Shown here in pieces: positions 32,042 to 35,757 of a stretch of 35,757 bases of DNA; the first letter of the stretch is position 1, and every line of letters begins with the position of its first letter. Origin of the DNA: an uncultured Eubacteriales bacterium (GTDB taxonomy: Bacteria > Bacillota > Clostridia > Lachnospirales > Lachnospiraceae); contig CADBUJ010000031.1 in the NCBI GenBank assembly GCA_902797845.1, forward strand, positions 1 to 35,757. Reading direction: 5' to 3'. The notes beneath the pieces were generated by a model. It saw only the letters and a program-made list of their open reading frames with translations. It was not told where the DNA came from and made no database searches. A program made the translations under genes and the position numbers.

Positions 32042-32947
32042 TTACTGATTTATAAAGGCCCTGAGTCCGCGGATCTTTTTAAGAGCACTTTTATAGCCGG
32101 TCCAGTATAAATGCCCCAGCTTGCTCATATTGCCTTCTATCCTCTTAACTGTTACCGGGTCCTCAGGCTGTATAACAAACAGCTTCCCTTCCTCTTCCAG
32201 TCTTGAAATCTCGTCACACTGTCTGTTGTAATCGGAATTGCTGTTTTTAAGACTCTCGAAAAACATGGGATAGTTCCTGTAAGGGCCTATATTAAGCATA
32301 TTTTCGTTTACTTTTTTTCTGTAATCCTTATCTCTTGTCCTTACTACGATGATCTTATCATAGCCCAGTTCCATAGCCTTTTCGTAGGGAATCTTGCAGC
32401 TGCAGCCCCCGTCAAGGCACGGTATCCCGTCCACATTTACCATAGGAGAGATAAACGGCATAGACGCAGACGCTTTTGCAGCATCATATATATTTTTACA
32501 GTTATCCTTTTCAAAGAACACAGGCTTGCCCGTAAGGCAATTTGTGGCAACAGCAATATATCTTACAGGACGGGAAAAAAATCTTTCTTCATCAAAGGGC
32601 TCTATCAGGCCGTAATCATCAAAACAAAAATCGAGCCTGATGGGGCTTTTTGAATGTACCAGTGCCTTTATCCCTACATAATCAGGATCATGTCTGTATC
32701 CCAGGTTAAGGCGTGCGGATCTCCCTATCTGTCCTGATGCATAATTCAGCCCGCTGAGTGCTCCGGCACTTACTCCTATAACACAGCTGAAATTGATATC
32801 ATGTCTCATAAAACAATCTAGGACACCTTGTGTAAACAGTCCTCTGAAAGCTCCGCCCTCCAGTACAAGGCAGCCTTCTGTTATCTTGTCTTTTGCTTTC
32901 CCTTTGGGTATCCTTTCTATCTTCGAATATACTTTTTTACTGCTCAT
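32042..32947 (-). CDS. Patatin-like phospholipase
   Basis: A 301-residue patatin-family serine hydrolase. The oxyanion-hole loop is GGAFRG (31-36), the nucleophile elbow GVSAG has Ser60, and the second dyad member is Asp179 in CLDGG. The family hydrolyses ester bonds of lipids. There is no signal peptide, so it acts inside the cell or at the inner membrane face, similar to YjjU/RssA-type bacterial members. It lies 70 bp after the bcp gene and 217 bp before the pilus operon, and does not appear to be part of it. Confidence 0.9.
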   Translation of the reverse strand: MSSKKVYSKIERIPKGKAKDKITEGCLVLEGGAFRGLFTQGVLDCFMRHDINFSCVIGVSAGALSGLNYASGQIGRSARLNLGYRHDPDYVGIKALVHSKSPIRLDFCFDDYGLIEPFDEERFFSRPVRYIAVATNCLTGKPVFFEKDNCKNIYDAAKASASMPFISPMVNVDGIPCLDGGCSCKIPYEKAMELGYDKIIVVRTRDKDYRKKVNENMLNIGPYRNYPMFFESLKNSNSDYNRQCDEISRLEEEGKLFVIQPEDPVTVKRIEGNMSKLGHLYWTGYKSALKKIRGLRAFINQ

Positions 32948-33017
32948 TTTTTATTACTCAATCCGAATCCCTTTTTATATGATATTGCTTCTTGAAATAT
33001 TTTCCCGTGAACACCTA

Positions 33018-33470
33018 TTATAACTCGGCAAGCATCTGCCCCGGATCCTCTGCCGGTTTAACTTTGGATAAGGCCTTTATGATGATTCCTTCTTCATCAA
33101 TCAGATATGTACTCCGGATCACACCCATCACGGTTTTTCCGTACATTTTCTTTTCGCCAAGAACATCATATGCCTTGATCACATCCAGATCCGTGTCTGA
33201 GAGAAGAGTAAAAGGCAGACCGTATTTTTCCTCGAATCTCTTGTGAGATGCCACCGTATCTTTGCTCACTCCCAGTACAACTGCTCCCTTCTCCCTGAAA
33301 AGGGGATACATTTCCCCGTATGAGCACGCCTGTTTTGTACAGCCTGATGTCATATCCTTCGGGTAGAAATATAATATGACCTTTTGTCCTTTATAATCCG
33401 ATAAGCTTTTTATATCTCCGTTTTGATCAGGCAGCGAAAAATCCGGTGCTTTTATTCCTGTTTCAAGCAT
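33018..33470 (-). CDS. bcp: Thiol peroxidase of the Bcp/PrxQ family
   Basis: A 150-residue peroxiredoxin. The peroxidatic Cys44 is in YPKDMTSGCTKQACSYGE, and the resolving Cys49 sits five residues later, the 1-Cys-helix arrangement of PrxQ. The usual Pro in TPGCT is Ser here, which is a known but less common variation. It would reduce H2O2 and organic peroxides with thioredoxin. It starts 30 bp after the histidine phosphatase gene, with AGGAGG upstream, so the two are likely co-transcribed. Confidence 0.93.
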   Translation of the reverse strand: MLETGIKAPDFSLPDQNGDIKSLSDYKGQKVILYFYPKDMTSGCTKQACSYGEMYPLFREKGAVVLGVSKDTVASHKRFEEKYGLPFTLLSDTDLDVIKAYDVLGEKKMYGKTVMGVIRSTYLIDEEGIIIKALSKVKPAEDPGQMLAEL

Positions 33471-33500
33471 GATGATATCCTCCTGTTATTTTCTAGATAT

Positions 33501-34046
33501 TTATTTATCCAAATTATCCACGGCTATTATCTCTGCTTCACCTATCCTGTATGCCAGCTTTTTATTGGTAAATACCACATTATTCTCTAGGCACAGTATC
33601 ACATTTATGACCCCGGCATGGGTTATAAGAAGCACTTCTTTCAGCCCTATTTCAGCCTTAAATCCTGTCCAGGCTTTGCGTATCCTTTCAAAAAACATTT
33701 TGGGGCTTTCACCTCCCGGCCAGGGTTCATCCCAGCCAAGAGTATTAAAATATTTTCCGGGATATTTTTTTGCGGCTTCTGTTTTCAGCATTCCGGCAAG
33801 ATGTCCGTTATTTGTCTCTCTGAATTCAGGCCTTAATTCCACAGGCAGGCAGAGATGCTCACCAACGATCTCTGCCGTTTCCCTTGCCCGGGTCAGATCA
33901 CTGGAATATATCTCTACTATCCCCTTGTTTTTAAGATCGATCTTTGCTTTGTTTACCTGCTCCTTGCCTTTTTCCGTAAGGCCATAACTGCTCCATCCGC
34001 CAAATCTTTCCGGGCTGTCTGCCCCATGTCTCATAAGGTAGATCAT
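33501..34046 (-). CDS. Histidine phosphatase family protein
   Basis: A 181-residue phosphoglycerate mutase-like phosphatase. The catalytic His7 is in LMRHGADSPE, the SSDLTRARETAEIV motif supplies a second Arg, and the ITHAGVIN motif near the C-terminus holds the second His. Substrates vary widely (alpha-ribazole phosphate, sugar phosphates), and no cobalamin gene is near to guide a choice. The frame extends to 34073, but the ATG at 34046 has AAGGA 7 nt upstream and starts right at the first strand. It is followed by bcp. Confidence 0.9.
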   Translation of the reverse strand: MIYLMRHGADSPERFGGWSSYGLTEKGKEQVNKAKIDLKNKGIVEIYSSDLTRARETAEIVGEHLCLPVELRPEFRETNNGHLAGMLKTEAAKKYPGKYFNTLGWDEPWPGGESPKMFFERIRKAWTGFKAEIGLKEVLLITHAGVINVILCLENNVVFTNKKLAYRIGEAEIIAVDNLDK

Positions 34047-34115
34047 AGCTCGTTCCTTTCCGATGACGCTCATTAAAGATAAGAGATGCTTCTCCCTGGA
34101 ATATTGGAAAAAATA

Positions 34116-35273
34116 TCATTCCGCTACTTTTCCGCCCAGTTCTTCCTCCCATCTGAAGGTATCAGTCTTTTTCACATCTTCGCCGTATATGGTCTTAAAA
34201 TCATTTCGCATGGAAATAACATTGAATCCGTATTCTTCCCAGGTCTTTCTTAATTTTTCGACTTTTTCGGGGTCACCGTAGTCTCTTACATCATCATCGG
34301 CAATAAGAGCAAAGGCCGCACTTCTGTATTCGTTATCCGATGTGGTATAAACAAACATGCTCGTATCTCCGCTTGAATTTCCGAAGGCAAGAACAGGCTG
34401 CTTGCCGATCTCTTGGGCAATCAGAGACACTTTGTTCATCTTAAGATTTTTAATGAGAAGCTTATCTGTCCTTATTATCTCATCGTCTTCACTGTAGACA
34501 TAATCAAGACCGTCTGTACCGTCCTGGCCGGTAGCTTCAAGCTGCACGTCCATTCCTATAATGTTTTCCTCAGGTATATCTACCATTCCGTCAAGAAGAT
34601 CACGGCAGATGAATCTGTCGCTGCCGCTTACAAGATAAACTTTAAAGCCGTTCTCGTTAAGATAATCTATAACCTCTATCATGGGCTGGTAAAAAGCTTC
34701 ACCGTATGTCATGCCTTCAAAGCCATCCACATCTTTTATAAGTATGCTGTTGACGAATTCCTTAAATTCATCCAATGTAAGGCCTGAATAAGCTCTTGCT
34801 GCCTGAGTTGCATGTTTTACAGGCAGATCTTTTGATGCTTCTATCTTACCGATTGCAGAATCTCTGATCTCTTCCCCAACTGCGATCATTTCTTCATCCG
34901 CTGTAAAGGATGGATCTGCCAGCACTCTGTATGCATACATGTAATACTCAAGATATGTGGGGAATAATTCTCCGTAGATCGTTCCGTCCATATCGAAAAC
35001 GGCGATACGCCTGTCTTCGGGGATAAAGTCCTTTGAGCCTTCATCCGTTACAGCTTCTATATAATCAATAAGAGCATTAAGAGATTCGGCATCCTGATTC
35101 CATGATGCGAAAACATCCTCTGTATCGAGAGTATTCTCGTTACTTTCTGCGCTTGTTTCATCATCTGCTCCGGCATTTGTTTCTGCATCCGGAGCATTCT
35201 TTTTGCAGCCGGCTGCAAAGACAGATACAAATACCATCATAATGCACATACATGTTAAATATAATTTTTTCAA
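34116..35273 (-). CDS. HAD-type phosphatase lipoprotein
   Basis: A 385-residue lipoprotein with the lipobox FAAGC (Cys23) and an acidic Asn/Glu/Asp-rich linker to about 55. The HAD phosphatase domain carries motif I FDMDGT with Asp94 and Asp96, motif II LVSGSD, and motif IV GNSSGDTSM. The large insert between motifs I and II forms the cap. It resembles secreted acid phosphatases such as phosphorylcholine phosphatase, but the substrate is unknown. The start is TTG at 35273 with GGAGG 9 nt upstream; later ATGs would lose the positive end of the signal peptide. Confidence 0.88.
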   Translation of the reverse strand: MKKLYLTCMCIMMVFVSVFAAGCKKNAPDAETNAGADDETSAESNENTLDTEDVFASWNQDAESLNALIDYIEAVTDEGSKDFIPEDRRIAVFDMDGTIYGELFPTYLEYYMYAYRVLADPSFTADEEMIAVGEEIRDSAIGKIEASKDLPVKHATQAARAYSGLTLDEFKEFVNSILIKDVDGFEGMTYGEAFYQPMIEVIDYLNENGFKVYLVSGSDRFICRDLLDGMVDIPEENIIGMDVQLEATGQDGTDGLDYVYSEDDEIIRTDKLLIKNLKMNKVSLIAQEIGKQPVLAFGNSSGDTSMFVYTTSDNEYRSAAFALIADDDVRDYGDPEKVEKLRKTWEEYGFNVISMRNDFKTIYGEDVKKTDTFRWEEELGGKVAE

Positions 35274-35429
35274 TTCTCTGTTCCTCCCTATATATGATCC
35301 CTTGCATCCTGTGATGCCTGAGCATATTTTACTTACAATATTGTATTACTATTTCAGTTAAAGTTCCACCCACTTGCTTTCACCTACTTAAGCCGCTGTC
35401 TGCTCTTGCTTTTATTTACCGTATCCTTA
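35274..35429 (-). promoter_or_regulatory. Upstream region of the HAD lipoprotein gene
   Basis: It holds a GGGAGGAA ribosome-binding site, a GCATC/GATGC hairpin and a perfect 12-bp palindrome TACAATATTGTA at 35334-35345. The palindrome overlaps a possible weak promoter (TTTAAC-16 bp-TATTGT on the minus strand), so it could be an operator. Confidence 0.35.
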
Positions 35430-35467
35430 AAAAAGCAGCTGCAAACATGTTTCCTGCTGCAGCTGCT
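35430..35467 (-). terminator. Terminator after the right-edge gene
   Basis: AGCAGCTGCA (35434-35443) pairs with TGCAGCTGCT (35458-35467), followed on the minus strand by TTTTTT. It lies 27 bp beyond the stop codon at 35494. Confidence 0.9.
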
Positions 35468-35493
35468 CTGTCTTTTGCCTTACAATATCCTTT

Positions 35494-35757
35494 TTATATC
35501 TTCTTTAAAAGATCTGCCCCCATTTTATAAGCAGTCTCACATTCTTCGGGAAATACCGTTTGATGACGTACTATCTTTTGATCTATATCAAACATGCTCC
35601 ATTCCCAGTCTGTTTTTGAATAATCTCTAAGCTGCAGAGTATTGCCGCTAATAAGTACATCTGTGTGACCTACGAAGCGGTCCATTGTCTTTTTATAATT
35701 GTTTACAAGATCAGCATACATAGTGTCGGGAGCATTGCTTGTCATTATTAAGAGAAC
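35494..35757 (-). CDS. C-terminal part of a flavodoxin-fold/FMN-reductase-like protein (partial)
   Basis: The frame is open to the right edge of the window, so the true start is outside. The visible 87 residues begin VLLIMTSNAPD and contain YKKTMDRFVGHTDVLI, then a short acidic end with ETAYKMGADLL. This pattern is seen at the C-terminus of NAD(P)H-dependent FMN reductase or flavodoxin-family proteins of anaerobes. The internal ATG at 35745 has no ribosome-binding site, so it is unlikely to be the start. The assignment rests on general resemblance only. Confidence 0.6.
   Translation of the reverse strand, partial: VLLIMTSNAPDTMYADLVNNYKKTMDRFVGHTDVLISGNTLQLRDYSKTDWEWSMFDIDQKIVRHQTVFPEECETAYKMGADLLKKI

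Overview
The window reads as chromosome of an anaerobic, moderately low-GC Firmicute, most likely a Lachnospiraceae-type Clostridium relative. This is inferred from strong GGAGG ribosome-binding sites, frequent TTG starts, FeoAB ferrous-iron uptake, ferredoxin-like motifs in an aldo/keto reductase, and close protein families. All genes but one (rpsT) are on the minus strand, so the story runs from right to left. No tRNA, rRNA, CRISPR array, transposase or phage gene is visible.

Right part (about 28.0-35.76 kb, read leftwards): the end of a flavodoxin/FMN-reductase-like gene, a HAD-type phosphatase lipoprotein, a histidine phosphatase, a Bcp-type peroxiredoxin and a patatin-like phospholipase. 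Then comes a compact pilus operon: a signal-peptidase-like protein with Asp/Gly in place of the Ser/Lys dyad (as in streptococcal SipA), a backbone pilin with a VIPTG sorting signal, a class B sortase, and a minor wall-anchored protein. The set resembles the sipA-fctA-srtC-fctB part of the group A Streptococcus FCT pilus.

Middle (about 19.0-28.0 kb): a metal-related run headed by a FeoA-FeoB fusion with a roughly 180-nt leader containing an intrinsic terminator. It continues with a FeoB-associated Cys-rich peptide, a membrane-tethered HMA protein, a MATE exporter, a zinc-ribbon protein of unknown role and a CDF exporter with an N/D-D/D site that suggests manganese. A VanY-like carboxypeptidase lipoprotein and a 4Fe-4S aldo/keto reductase follow.

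Left-middle (about 7.7-19.0 kb): oligoendopeptidase F, a CAT-like acyltransferase, a GT4 glycosyltransferase, a membrane-anchored clostripain-family protease, mnmA and a NagD-like HAD phosphatase, then the methionine importer metN-metI-metQ. MetQ is the most striking item: its two halves are swapped relative to all canonical MetQ proteins (C-terminal half, linker, N-terminal half), a natural circular permutation in one uninterrupted frame. Downstream is a good candidate for an unannotated small RNA of about 120 nt.

Left (1-7.7 kb): an M20 amidohydrolase overlapping holA, rpsT on the plus strand, lepA-hemW-PfpI, and rplM-rpsI with a perfect consensus promoter. Beyond rpsI lies about 400 bp of non-coding DNA with a two-copy direct repeat and a terminator-like hairpin just before the ribosome-binding site of a gene running off the left edge.
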